Source: Leishmania donovani (lineage: Eukaryota; Euglenozoa; Kinetoplastea; Trypanosomatida; Trypanosomatidae). Taken from it: a stretch of 64,000 bases of DNA. The stretch covers positions 61,505 through 125,504 of the forward strand of contig NC_018263.1 in assembly GCF_000227135.1 (NCBI RefSeq). The letters are read 5' to 3'. A program made the translations under genes and the position numbers. Below, piece by piece: positions 31,316-41,207 of the stretch (within the stretch, counting starts at the first letter, position 1; each line of letters opens with the position of its first letter). The notes beneath the pieces were generated by a model. It did no database searches. It was given only the letters and a program-made list of their open reading frames with translations, and had not been told where the DNA came from.

Positions 31316-31936
31316 CTAGTGCACCGCCGTGATGACCTCTACTCCGTTCTTCGTCACCGCCTTCACAAAGAAGTATGAGTTGCTGATGACGACGCGGCGC
31401 TTCACCTCATCGCAGCACTTCTGCATGAGCTCAAGGCCCTCCTGTTGGGTCAAATCAGGACGCCAGAGGCAATCTAGCAGAGCAGTCACAAAGCAAGCTC
31501 CGTAGCCATGGCAACCATACGGCACAGCCTGCAGGGTGCCGAGGTAGTCCAAGTAAAACAGCTGCGGTCCCACCGCACCGTCGTCATCCTCGGAAACCGG
31601 CATGTCGTAGCCGGCAAAGAGGCAGTTCACCTGGTAAGCCCCCTCGCGACTGCGGATCGCACTGGCGAGGCAGTTGCGCATGAAGTTCGCCGTTGAATCG
31701 CAGCTGCTGTGGCGCCCGTGCTGGCGCATGCGGTTGAGCATGAGGTTGCACTTTACGTATTCGGTGAAGTTCACGCGAGGGCCATTCTCGCCAGTGCACG
31801 CGATCAGCTGATGTGTGTCAAGCTGCGTAATCTTGTCCTCCGCGTCGGTTATCTTGATGTAGTAGAAGGCGTTGAGGCCGGCCGCAGCGACCATGACGTA
31901 GTCCTGGCAGCGGAACGCAATCGCAGTCTCCGCCAT
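31316..31936 (-). CDS. 20S proteasome subunit beta-4 (PSMB2 type)
   Basis: A 206-residue non-catalytic beta subunit of the 20S proteasome core. It has the beta-4 profile: a start without a Thr1 propeptide (MAETAIAFRCQDYVMVAA), ACTGENG in place of the catalytic-type turn, VNCLFAGYD, QLFYLDYLGTLQAVPYGCHGYGACF, and a C-terminal ELMQKCCDEVKRR helix. The alignment to human PSMB2 is nearly gapless except for an insertion of about five acidic residues after AGYDMP. Phe24 and Ile29 lie in FYYIKI; mutations at these T. cruzi beta-4 positions are known to give resistance to the triazolopyrimidine GNF6702. The frame is open upstream to 32200, but the ATG at 31934-31936 gives the family N-terminus. Confidence 0.95.
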   Translation of the reverse strand: MAETAIAFRCQDYVMVAAAGLNAFYYIKITDAEDKITQLDTHQLIACTGENGPRVNFTEYVKCNLMLNRMRQHGRHSSCDSTANFMRNCLASAIRSREGAYQVNCLFAGYDMPVSEDDDGAVGPQLFYLDYLGTLQAVPYGCHGYGACFVTALLDCLWRPDLTQQEGLELMQKCCDEVKRRVVISNSYFFVKAVTKNGVEVITAVH

Positions 31937-32604
31937 TGTGCTTGTGCGCGTTCGTGTTGGGGAAGGGGGACGTTGTCGAGGGTGCACCAATGAAGCGCCA
32001 GCACCGAAGAAAAATCGGGAGAAGAGAGGATGACGCGAAGACGCGCAGAGGTGCAAAGCAGAATGGGTGCGAAATCTTGTGAGCGGGTCTGGAGGACGGA
32101 GAGACTTTGTGCGGTGCCAGCGATAGTCCAAACGAGAGAGACACTGGAGAGCGAGGGGCGGAGGTAAAGAAGAAGAGTGAGGGCGGGCGCAAGGGATCAA
32201 CCGAGAGTACGATCAAGGAAACCAGAAGAACCCCGATGGCGAAAGGAAGTGCAACAACGTCCGCACACAAGCTAAGCGCGCAGTAGCTGCAGGGGACGGG
32301 GGATGAGGGAAAGCGAAGCGGCCAGCGTGGAACGCGTCATGGTCGGGATGCATGAATAGGAGAGTCAGTGAGGGCGCGTGTGATTGTCATCGATTGAAAA
32401 GACTACCGTGAGGCTGTCCTCGCTGGGCAGTCGTCTTTTCTTCGCTGTCGTCACTCTCGAGCATCAAGAGCGATCCCGCAACTATGCACAACTGAGGTGC
32501 TGGAAAAGAGGGATTGCTGTGAGGTCGTCAACACAGCAGCATCCCCTTTTCGGATATTGCTGTTCTTTCTTGCATAGGCAGCAGAGAAAGCTGGAGAAGT
32601 GTGT

Positions 32605-32635
<31 letters not shown>

Positions 32636-32689
32636 AGTGCTGGCAGCTGATGGACAGCTGATGCCTTGTTCAGGCGCGATTGCACCCAA
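31937..32689. other. Intergenic spacer upstream of proteasome beta-4
   Basis: A region purine-rich on the plus strand (32150-32200) would give a pyrimidine tract. A TG-rich microsatellite lies at 32600-32635, just beyond the end of the ankyrin pseudogene. No intact gene. Confidence 0.55.
32600..32635. repeat. Imperfect TG microsatellite
   Basis: A TG dinucleotide run interrupted twice by CG (near 32608 and 32614), ending in an unbroken stretch of about ten TG units. Read on the minus strand it is a CA repeat. Confidence 0.85.
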
Positions 32690-33841
32690 ACACACATACG
32701 ATCGAAGCATGAACGACGGAAACCCGTTGCGTCGAGTGCGGCTCCTGCGGCGCGACGGCGCGAAGGTAGGTCCCGCACCGCCAACTCCCCACTGCCGGCA
32801 CACTCCTCCGCCACTTCCAGCGGTGTTCGCCAGCGGCCAGCGGCTCTGCTGCAGACTCGCACCACAATCCCCTCCACGTTCTCCAAATTTGGCCCGAAAC
32901 GCGTCGTGAAAAGCGAGAAGGTGCGCCGCTGTCTCGCCAAACTCGGACTCGCGATCAAGCCGCGGGTCAGAGGATTGCAGCGCGTGCTTGTTGGCGTGGA
33001 GGATGTCTTGCACGTGAAAGCAAGTGAGATGAGACGGTGCAACGCCACGACCGTTGTGGTTGTCGAGAAGTTCGCCAAGGCACAGCAGGCAGCGCACCAC
33101 CGCCACAAAGAGCAGCTTGACCTTACAGGCGATGTGAAGCAGCGTGTTACCGGCTCCATCGGCGTGGTGCACTGCCTCAGGGTACACGTGGAGAGCCTCC
33201 GCCGGGGCAGCGCAGTAGCCACTCCAAGCCGCCTCCGCAGCGTCTGCCCTCCATTCACAGACCGGACAAGTTGTGAAGCGCACTGCCGCTGGTGCATAAC
33301 TGAGGTGAGGCGGATGTGGCGCGAGGCTGAAAGTCTTGGCTGCAACAGCCCGACGCGGAGGCAAGCCGTCGTCTCATGCGCACCCCGGCAGGATACAGAG
33401 TAGACTTACGAGATGCCAGAGCGGGCGGATCGTCCGCCCACAGGCGCAGCGAATAGGTCTCCTCCGCAGTCACTGTATTGTATTCCTGCTCCGGCGTGTG
33501 CTCCCGAGTTGCGTCCGCCACCAGCTGCGCTAGGTGAACGCAGGAGATCTGTCATTTTCGACGGCACAGCCACCTGCCGCTGGTGAGTCGAGCAGGGTGC
33601 GTCCTACACGACATCTTTTCCTGCCCTCGGGTGCCCTGAGTGAACCGCTCAAACCACGGCTGGTCATCGGTGATGCGTTGCTTGATAACCGCCTGCCAGG
33701 CCTCCAGATCCCCCAGGCGGCCATCGGCATCCTCACCAGATGCAACGCAGCTGTGTTTCGAGCCGTCGTAGGCTACAAGCAGCATATCCTTCCGTATTGG
33801 TCCGGCAGCCTACATGACCAGTCGTGAGGCATCTCGCTCAT
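32690..33841 (-). pseudogene. Ankyrin-repeat protein pseudogene, multiply broken
   Basis: Coding-like protein can be followed across three reading frames. It begins at an ATG at 33839-33841 (MSEMPHDWS...DQYG) and shifts frame near 33790. It continues as DMLLVAYDGSKHS through QAVIKQRITDDQPWFERF to a TGA at 33552-33554, then goes on in the same frame with LAQLVADATREHTPEQEY...LRLWADDPP. It shifts again near 33400-33370 into a frame with AEALHVYPEAVHHADGAG, NTLLHIACK and FGETAAHLLAFHDAFRA. It shifts once more near 32900 to GRWRTPLEVAEECAG. The NTLLHIA, ETAAHLLA and TPLEVAEE blocks are ankyrin-repeat signatures. At least three frameshifts and one stop mean this cannot make the ancestral protein. 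The 3' end, around 32690-32750, is uncertain. Confidence 0.72.
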
Positions 33842-34824
33842 TATCTACCTGTGGCGCCAAACGACGCCTCACTCGTACGCGCCCGGAGACACGATGTACG
33901 CCGAGAACAATCACAGCGACGCGCGCTCCGTTGGAGATCCTTCTACGCGGAGACAGAGGTATGAATTGTTGGAGTAGAAAGAAAGTTTTGATTCGCAGCA
34001 GCCGTACCACCAAGACCAAGTCGGCGTGTAGCCATCGCGTAAGACACCGTGTACGAACCGGCAGCAGCATTATTTGAGTAAGGGGTAAGAGCGGGGGGGG
34101 GGCGCAAGTGCATGCGCGCAAATACGCATACACATGAATAACGATGGCCGGCCTAAACCTGTGAAGGTTAGGCAGCGTAGGCAACAGTTGTCCACCAGCA
34201 CAGGAGGAGAACGGATTACGCGAACGACTTCATCCGGCCCTTCGCCGCCTACGTGTAAAAGATGTTTTTATTTTTATGCCGACATCAAGCGATCGGCACA
34301 AGCTCAGACATGCCTTCTGTGAACTCTGTAAGCCGGCCCTCTTTATTCATATGCTTCATGTATTCCGTGTGTGTGTGGGGGGGGGGAGGGGGGGGGGTAT
34401 GCATGTGTACGCTGGCGGGCGGGCGTGATGGCGGTCCATGCACACGCACTCAGCTAAGCATAGCGGCCATCCGCACAAGCACGCATACATCCAGCCTATG
34501 CAGTGGATACCGGCAAACAAAAAGGCAAGGAGCGACTCGACTTCATTTTTCTCTCGGACACCTCCTTTGCAAGAGGCGGCTCACCGCAAAACACACAGCG
34601 GCAAGGGAAGAGAAGGAGAGAAAGAGAGAGCGACACCGGTGAGGAACCGCAGGCCGTATTGGCGTCGATGCCGTGCCTCCACGGAGCATCGCACCTGCCT
34701 TTTCTCCCCCCACTAACCTGCCAGCACCCGCGCTAGCAGTGAGGTAAGCCGAGATGCCGAGAGACAGCCTGTGTCCTGGGTCGCCCTCAACAACGCTCTG
34801 CCCACTCGATTTCCACCCCGCGCC
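33842..34824. other. Intergenic spacer downstream of RNase HII
   Basis: Contains a G-rich homopolymer block at 34377-34397 (G10-A-G10) and a G8 near 34095. No gene recognised. Confidence 0.55.
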
Positions 34825-36249
34825 TCACTTCCTCTGCAGCCCCTTCTCCAGCACCGTGCGGCATGGGCGATAGGTCTTGCGGTGTATCGGGCACAGTCCG
34901 TTCTTGGCCACGTACTTCATGTGCTGCTCGACCGGGTATCCTTTGTTTTCCCGAAAGCCGTAGCCGGGGTAGAGGGCGTCGATGTAGTTCATGAGCTCGT
35001 CACGGGTGACCTTGGCGAGACACGACGCGGCGGCGATGGAGAGGCTGCGCTTATCGCCCTCGATGATGGGCTGCACGTCGCCACCAATGCGAACGCTGGT
35101 GAAGTAGTCGTAGCTCGGGCCCGGTACGGCATGGCCGTCGATGAGAACTAGCGGAGGCTGTATTGGTTCGAAGTCGAAGTACTCGGTGGCCCCTTTCAGG
35201 AGCTCCAGGTGATGCGGCACCTGATAGCGTTTCTCGTTGTCGTGGTTGGCGGCGGTGCAGAAGCGGCTGAACAGGTACTGCGCAATGCTGGATGAGCGCG
35301 GCCGCGGCGCCGCCTCGTGCGAGAAGCGCGCGTCGCTCAGCATGTGCCAAATAGACTGAGCGGAGCGGTGCATCGTGTTCATGGAGGCGTTGTAGATGTT
35401 GTACTCATCAATGTAGGTGTGGTTGGCGATGCCGATGGACCAGAAGTACACATAGTTGCCTGCGCTGTTGTACCCGTGATAGGTGATCAGATACGGCGTT
35501 TGCATGGAGATCAGCTTCTTGAAGGGCAGTTTCGATAGCTTCACGTGGGAGTCGAACTTCTTACTGCTAAGCGCTAACGATGTCGCCTCATCACCGGCGC
35601 AGTGGTGCACGACAAACTTCTTGCAACTGGCAATGTCGAAGAAGTCAACGTGTCCGGTGATCATGGCAAACACTAGGTCGCGCTGCCGCTCCGACACGGA
35701 CTTGCTGTCGAAGATCTGAAACTGCTCGGGTGCCTCGTACAGCTGGTCAAACTCGTTGTTGAAGCTGGAGACGGGAATGCGCGAGACGGCGGCGCCGACG
35801 ACGGGGCCGGCAAGTGGGCCTCTGCCCGCCTCATCGCATCCGATCGTCACGGCTGTTTCCTTGATGCTGCGCCGCAGTCGCACGCCGTGCCTCTTCATGT
35901 GCGCCACCGCCACATCTCTCTCTCGCTCAAGCTTACGACGAGTCGCCGCAGAGATGCCACTGGTATCGGGAACCGGCAGCGTGCGGCCTAAGATGTTCGT
36001 CTGAGGCAGCAGACCGTCACGATAGAGCTGGTACCCGACCAGGTCCAGCGTGCCATCGAGTGTAGGCTCGCCCGTGTCCGTCTGGCGATGCCCCACCTCC
36101 ACCTTCTGCAGCGCGTTCCATGTCGGCGGTGGCCTGAAAGGGGAATAGGCGAGTCGCTTCTGCCGAAGAACGCGACTGGGCCGGAGCAACCCACTGCCAA
36201 GGGCGGACGTACTACGTGCAAGAGGAACGAAGCGCCATGCGTGGAGCAT
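34825..36249 (-). CDS. Ribonuclease HII, probably mitochondrial form
   Basis: A protein of 474 residues, much longer than bacterial RNase HII (about 200-260), which removes the RNA strand of RNA:DNA hybrids. The catalytic DEDD set is visible: Asp139 and Glu140 in GCDEAGRGPLAGPVVGAAV, Asp371 in LVLIDGHAVPGP and Asp417 in AKVTRDELM. The nucleic-acid-binding YPGYGFRENKGYP and a C-terminal HRKTYRPCR follow. The first 130 residues are an extension that begins with an Arg-rich, acid-free stretch (MLHAWRFVPLARSTSALGSG), a likely mitochondrial presequence. An insert of about 120 residues (roughly 230-350) separates the first and second catalytic halves. Trypanosomatids have several RNase HII paralogues, and this one resembles a mitochondrial type. 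It may act in kinetoplast DNA replication. Confidence 0.92.
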   Translation of the reverse strand: MLHAWRFVPLARSTSALGSGLLRPSRVLRQKRLAYSPFRPPPTWNALQKVEVGHRQTDTGEPTLDGTLDLVGYQLYRDGLLPQTNILGRTLPVPDTSGISAATRRKLERERDVAVAHMKRHGVRLRRSIKETAVTIGCDEAGRGPLAGPVVGAAVSRIPVSSFNNEFDQLYEAPEQFQIFDSKSVSERQRDLVFAMITGHVDFFDIASCKKFVVHHCAGDEATSLALSSKKFDSHVKLSKLPFKKLISMQTPYLITYHGYNSAGNYVYFWSIGIANHTYIDEYNIYNASMNTMHRSAQSIWHMLSDARFSHEAAPRPRSSSIAQYLFSRFCTAANHDNEKRYQVPHHLELLKGATEYFDFEPIQPPLVLIDGHAVPGPSYDYFTSVRIGGDVQPIIEGDKRSLSIAAASCLAKVTRDELMNYIDALYPGYGFRENKGYPVEQHMKYVAKNGLCPIHRKTYRPCRTVLEKGLQRK

Positions 36250-37493
36250 GATAGGCAGTCACCTTTCGAGTGAGCTGCGGCCGCACGTAAGTGCGTGTGA
36301 GAGTATATGTGTGGTGTGTGAATCGTTGAAGCTGTGACTTCAACGAAAGGCGCTGCGAACGTCTGAAGCTCGTCCAAGCCAGCGCTGCACGGCGATGAAA
36401 CTCCTTTTGTGGGCACGCGGAAAAGAAGAAAACCACAACAGTGTGAAGGCGCGCCTTGAGCAGGCGAACGGTGCAGATGGAAAAAGACAGAAAAAAGCAC
36501 AAGAGATGTACTCGGGTTGAGTGATGTCTATGAACGCATGAGTGTATGGGCAGGTGTGTCAAAAAGAGCTCTCGTGCGCTGAGAAGGTCTATCTCTATCT
36601 CTGGACCTGCGCGTGACCAGGCGTATGTGTATGGAAGTGTGAGTGCGATGACAGGGGACGTCTTGAAGGCCACCGCTCAAGAGGAGGGGAGGGTAGTGCT
36701 CCTGTACGGCCTCGAGTGGTTGGTGTGTCGCTGCGTAGTTAAAGGGGTAGAAGCAGAGTAGGGAGGGGCGATGCGAGAGTCCGAGAGCGTATGTCGTATC
36801 CTCGATGTGGTGATTGCAGCTGTAATCGAAAGACAAACGAGAGGCGGGCGATGCAAGGCAAGGGCAGAGGGGGGGAGGGCGGCTGGCGGGAGCCGTGTTG
36901 GATGCTCCCCGTACCCGCTGGCAAAAGAGGGGAGAGGCAGAAAGGGAAGCATGCGCCGAGGAGAGGCAGTGCCGAGGTCGGGATACGGAAGGACAGGACC
37001 ATTGTTGTCTTTTAGAGCGGCATAGACTGCAAGATCGGCACGGGTGCTGAAGCATCCTCTGCAGCCCCCCCCCCCTCCCTGCGGTAAACTCGAGATGCAT
37101 TCTGTTCCATCTGAACGTGCAGACAGAGCAATGCGCACAAGCTCTCAAAGGACAAAAAATGTGGCACGCGTGTCAAAGGCGAGAACGTGACCCCCTGCCC
37201 TGACTCTTTTGTGTGTGTGTGTTTTCAAGTGCCCTTCATTCCCTTACGCCCTACACCACGTCGCGGATTACGTTCTTAACAGAATTCAGCGTAAAAGACA
37301 CACACGTACACACGCAGAGACGGAGACAGACAAACTTCACACAGGCACATACGCACACGCTAACACCGGCACCAAAAAGGGTGCGAACGAAAAGACAAAA
37401 TGCAGCGCTGCCGCACGCGCACGTTCTCGCATGCCAGCGACCTGCGAGGCGGAGAGACAACGCCTCACATTGGCGGCTTCCACCCCTCCTCAT
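36250..37493. other. Intergenic spacer upstream of RNase HII
   Basis: A C11 run at 37065-37075 and a GT-run at 37209-37222 (plus strand). No gene recognised; it probably includes the NOP10 3' UTR. Confidence 0.55.
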
Positions 37494-37685
37494 TTACAGC
37501 GGCTGCAGGCGACGCTCCGACGGCAGCACCTTGAAACGGCGCTTGATGGTTACGCGGTGGCGACTGAACTTGTCATCTGGGCTGAAGCGGGCGGGGTGGG
37601 CGCTCAGAGTCGGCTTGCCCTCCGGATCCACCTTCTTTAGCGTGTAGACACGCTTACCATCGACCATGTACACTCGAAGGTGCAT
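37494..37685 (-). CDS. NOP10: H/ACA snoRNP protein NOP10
   Basis: A 63-residue protein matching NOP10 almost end to end: a short N-terminal strand pair with VYTLKKVDPEGKPT, the signature SAHPARFSPDDKFSRHRVTIKRRFKVL, and a short tail. NOP10 is a core component of H/ACA ribonucleoproteins with dyskerin/CBF5, NHP2 and GAR1, which guide rRNA and snRNA pseudouridylation in the nucleolus. Like other eukaryotic NOP10 it lacks the zinc-ribbon cysteines of archaeal homologues. The ATG at 37683-37685 was chosen over the longer open frame (to 37955) because it gives the family length and N-terminus. Confidence 0.95.
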   Translation of the reverse strand: MHLRVYMVDGKRVYTLKKVDPEGKPTLSAHPARFSPDDKFSRHRVTIKRRFKVLPSERRLQPL

Positions 37686-39695
37686 GCTTGGACTGAGTAT
37701 ATGTGTGCTTGGATACCAATCTGTGCGCGTGTGTAGAGATGGGACAGTAAAGACACAAGTGAAATGTGATAGTCTCGTCTTCTTCGCGGGGTAAGCTGGA
37801 GTTCTGGGAACTACGGCAGAAGCGCGAGTTGCGACGTCATTCAGCAGGAGCGAGCAAGACCAAAGATGGGTGAGAGACAGAAATTGAACGTCACGCCAAA
37901 GGCCTTGATAGCATAGCACAACATAAATACCACGCACAGGGCAATGTAAGCGCACTCACCGCGCTGAAGGGTTCCGGCTACGGCGAAAAAAAAGGCGGTG
38001 GCTCGGGCCTGATGGTGCATACAGAGACGGACCTATTGCCGGCGCGACGGCTCTAACGCGCGCCTGAGTCACACAAGCGGCGCATCGGCATGTGTTCTCT
38101 TCATTGATCTTCCGCACATCGCTTCGTTTTTATTTGCGCGTGTAACGATGATCTCAACGCATTTCGAGATTACACACAAAAAAAAAAAAAAATAAAACAA
38201 GGCAACGACAGGTCGCATAACAGAAAGGGAGAAAAAGGAGACAAAAAGGGAGTCCCGCCCGTTTCGCTCTTGACACAGAAGCCAACAACAGACAGAAAAC
38301 TAGAAAACAAAAAAAAAGGGTGCTCACTTACTTCTTTTCGTGCTCCGAAGCTGTACAAGCGTGACGCGATACGGCTGCTGCGTCTATGTGCGCCTGCTCT
38401 TGTTCTTTGTTTTCCACCAGAGAAAAGCGTGCGCGTCCGCATCTGTGCGCGCGCGCGAAGACAACGCATGGAAAGAACAGCAAAGAAAACGGCAGAAATG
38501 TTTTTTTTTTTTCGTTTTTTCCTTGTTGTTCAGCGTCACTTCACTCACAAGACAGCGGTGCACGGAAGAAGAGAGCGGCGGGATCACGACGGGCGCTCTC
38601 TTCAACAAAAGGAGAGGAACAGTGTATGTACATATATATATATATTGGAACAATGTGGTGAGGCAAGGCCCACCGATGTATTTGCAGGTAGGTACCTGTT
38701 TGCGCGAGCGCGGGGCTCGCAGTTACCAGGTAGCGCATACGGAAGTTCCAGTGCGTAAGGGCAGGGGAGCGGCGCAGCCTGAACAGAGTGTCTCACACGC
38801 ATGGCCGAGAAAGAACACAGACACACCCCAACAAAAAAAAGAGAGACCACCGCAACAAAAAGTGTGCTACACCAAAAAAAAAGATGAGAGGGAGCAGAGG
38901 CGCAGACATGACACGGAAAAGGCGAAACAAAAACAAATGGGCAGAGAAAAGGGAAGAACGCGCCAGGGGCGCAAGGAATAAAGGACGCGCACAGGCATGC
39001 ACGACGGCACACACGCATCGCCACAGGCACAAGCGCGCGCAAAGAGAGAGATATCGAGTCACAGATGCCTTTTCACTTACGCAACTGTACGCCCATCGTC
39101 GAGGTGTTGGATTACTGGGAGGTGGGTGCCGCAACACCGCCGTGAGTCGCCGCTCTCTACACCGACATGGTTGGTAGTTTACATAATGGTGAAAAGAAGA
39201 GATGACGTGAAGCAAAAACCAAGCGAAGCACCCAAAACCAAGGACAGAGGCGTTGGCCTATCACCACCCACCGGCGCACATTTTTCGCACTTGCTCCCGC
39301 ACGCAGCCGCGCTTCTCTCGTCATTCCACAAAACAAAATGATGCTCGAATACTCCTTCATGGACACAAATGCCCTCCCCCACGACGCGAACGGCAGAGCT
39401 CGCGCGCCGCGCACCACACCGCCGAGGCGCAAACGATAACCAAAAAGGCAGGCGACAACATCCACAAGCACAACGAGAAAGGGCTCGCCTCCGCACTGCC
39501 TCACATAAGTGCAAGAAACGCCGCGTCACGAACAGAGAAACGCTCCTGATGCGTGAGCGGCAAGGGCAGCACGACGCGAAGGCGCGCTTAAAGGTGGGTC
39601 CTCTGTTGCATCACACCAAGCGAGTGGAAGAGGTAGGCTGCTTGGGGGGGGGGGGCAGTCTCGAGGCACACGCAAAAAAAAAAACGCTGCACTGC
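37686..39695. other. Long intergenic spacer upstream of NOP10
   Basis: A14 run near 38177-38190, a T-rich run near 38500-38512, a TA-repeat near 38634-38645, several A8-A9 runs at 38830-38885, and a G12 run at 39644-39655. No convincing gene on either strand. Confidence 0.55.
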
Positions 39696-41207
39696 TCAAT
39701 ACGATTCTAAGTGATGTTCACGTTGGCGCAAGTGGGCCCGCAGCTTCCGGTCGTCGCGCATCAGACTCGTCAGGTAACATGTGTTATTCAGGATGGCAGC
39801 GTAGACGCTCTCCGGCAGAAAGCGCGGCATCTGCGCACGACACTTTCCTCTGCTGCGCACAAACGCCGTATTTGTGGGTGTAATGTCGCCTGGCTCCATG
39901 AGACTCTCCATCCCTGCGCGTCGAGCCCGCGTCTCGGAGAAGTCGTCCATCAAGTGCGCTCGCGCAGCGGACCGCCGAAGTTGCGCAAACACAGCGGAGG
40001 TCATCTCAAAGCGGAGCAGCGACTCGGGCAGCCGGCCGATCATGTGAAAGCTGTAGACGTCCAGCTCGCAGCTGGGAGCTGCAGCGTCATACGACGATTT
40101 TTCAGCAGAGCTGAGAAGACATGTGCGGCGCTGAATCGAGCCAAAACGTGCCCGCGCCTCTGCCCTTGCCCCGAACACCTCTCGTACCGCCTTTGGCACA
40201 GGACTAAAGGGTCGTTGCTGTACGGCAAGCTCCGCCTCATGCTGTGTAACGACGGCTTCCCAGTACGCCTCCTCCACATCACGACGTACCTTGCGGTAGT
40301 TGAGCTCTACCACGGCCTGCACACGCGCGCGGTGGCGCCGGAAGGCACGCTGGATGCGCACAACTCGCCCTTCTAGGAGATGAGCAGCGCAGCGCAGCTT
40401 CGTGCGCGGGATGCGTAGCAAGTGAAGAAAGGTGTCAGTGGCTCGTTCGCTGCGACGGTGCCGCCGCCAGTGGACCTTAAGAAGCACGTGTTTGGCCACA
40501 ATCGCCGTCGCCCGCACCATCTGCTTGTGAAAGCGGTAGAGCTTCCAGATGGGGACGAAGAGAAGCCGCAGAGCGTGGTATGCCGCGAGCTTGTCCGGCC
40601 GCGGGGTCGTGGGGCTCACAGCGGTCGCCGACTTCGAGTTGGCCGACAGCTTCAGCTCATCCTCGATGGCAGCGGTGTCCAGCTGCAGCTTCAGCATGCG
40701 GCCCGGCTGGATCGGCTGATGCCGCGGCCCTTTCGGAGAGCAGGTGGTGAGCGTGGAGCTTGACAAGCCGCCATCAAAGCCATCGTTGAGCTGCGATGAA
40801 TCCTCGTCTTTCCCCGTGCCGAGCTTATCCGCTGCGAATGGGACGCCTCGAATGGCGAGCACCTTCGCGGAGTCTGCGGCAGAGACGGTTCGAGGGCGTG
40901 CCTTTAGAACGGAACCTTCACTCGTCTTGCATAGCGTGCGCTGTCGACTATGCGAAACAGTTGCACAGATGTCATGAGCGCCGCGCAGGGAGCGAGGCCA
41001 CGGGACAGAAGTGGGTTCGGTAAAGATGTACTTCGGCACATGTCTTGGTGCGTTGAGCGAAACTCGTCGCGGCCGGCTACTCGCGGTGACGGCCACGTGG
41101 TAACTGCGATGATGTAGTGCTGCCGCTGCGACCCCCGACATCGGAGGACGCGGTACCGCCGCCACCTGCGGAAGCGTCGTCGCCGACACAGTGCGCGGCT
41201 TCTGCAT
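39696..41207 (-). CDS. Hypothetical basic protein with an IQ motif
   Basis: A protein of 503 residues with no full domain I recognise. A single IQ-type calmodulin-binding motif lies at about 283-299 (VVRIQRAFRRHRARVQA). It sits in a helical, very basic region (210-330) rich in Arg, His and Trp, such as LFVPIWKLYRFHKQMVRATAIVAKHVLLKVHWRRH, that could hold further degenerate IQ units. The N-terminal 200 residues are Ser/Thr/Pro-rich and probably disordered. The C-terminal 150 residues have mixed, globular composition. Possible roles in the flagellum or cytoskeleton are inference from the IQ motif only. Confidence 0.82.
   Translation of the reverse strand: MQKPRTVSATTLPQVAAVPRPPMSGVAAAALHHRSYHVAVTASSRPRRVSLNAPRHVPKYIFTEPTSVPWPRSLRGAHDICATVSHSRQRTLCKTSEGSVLKARPRTVSAADSAKVLAIRGVPFAADKLGTGKDEDSSQLNDGFDGGLSSSTLTTCSPKGPRHQPIQPGRMLKLQLDTAAIEDELKLSANSKSATAVSPTTPRPDKLAAYHALRLLFVPIWKLYRFHKQMVRATAIVAKHVLLKVHWRRHRRSERATDTFLHLLRIPRTKLRCAAHLLEGRVVRIQRAFRRHRARVQAVVELNYRKVRRDVEEAYWEAVVTQHEAELAVQQRPFSPVPKAVREVFGARAEARARFGSIQRRTCLLSSAEKSSYDAAAPSCELDVYSFHMIGRLPESLLRFEMTSAVFAQLRRSAARAHLMDDFSETRARRAGMESLMEPGDITPTNTAFVRSRGKCRAQMPRFLPESVYAAILNNTCYLTSLMRDDRKLRAHLRQREHHLESY

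Noticed and set aside
32482..33345. Minus frame of 287 codons taken as an intact gene
   Set aside because: Only its last part is protein-like; the ankyrin motifs lie in other frames, so the region is a pseudogene and not this frame.
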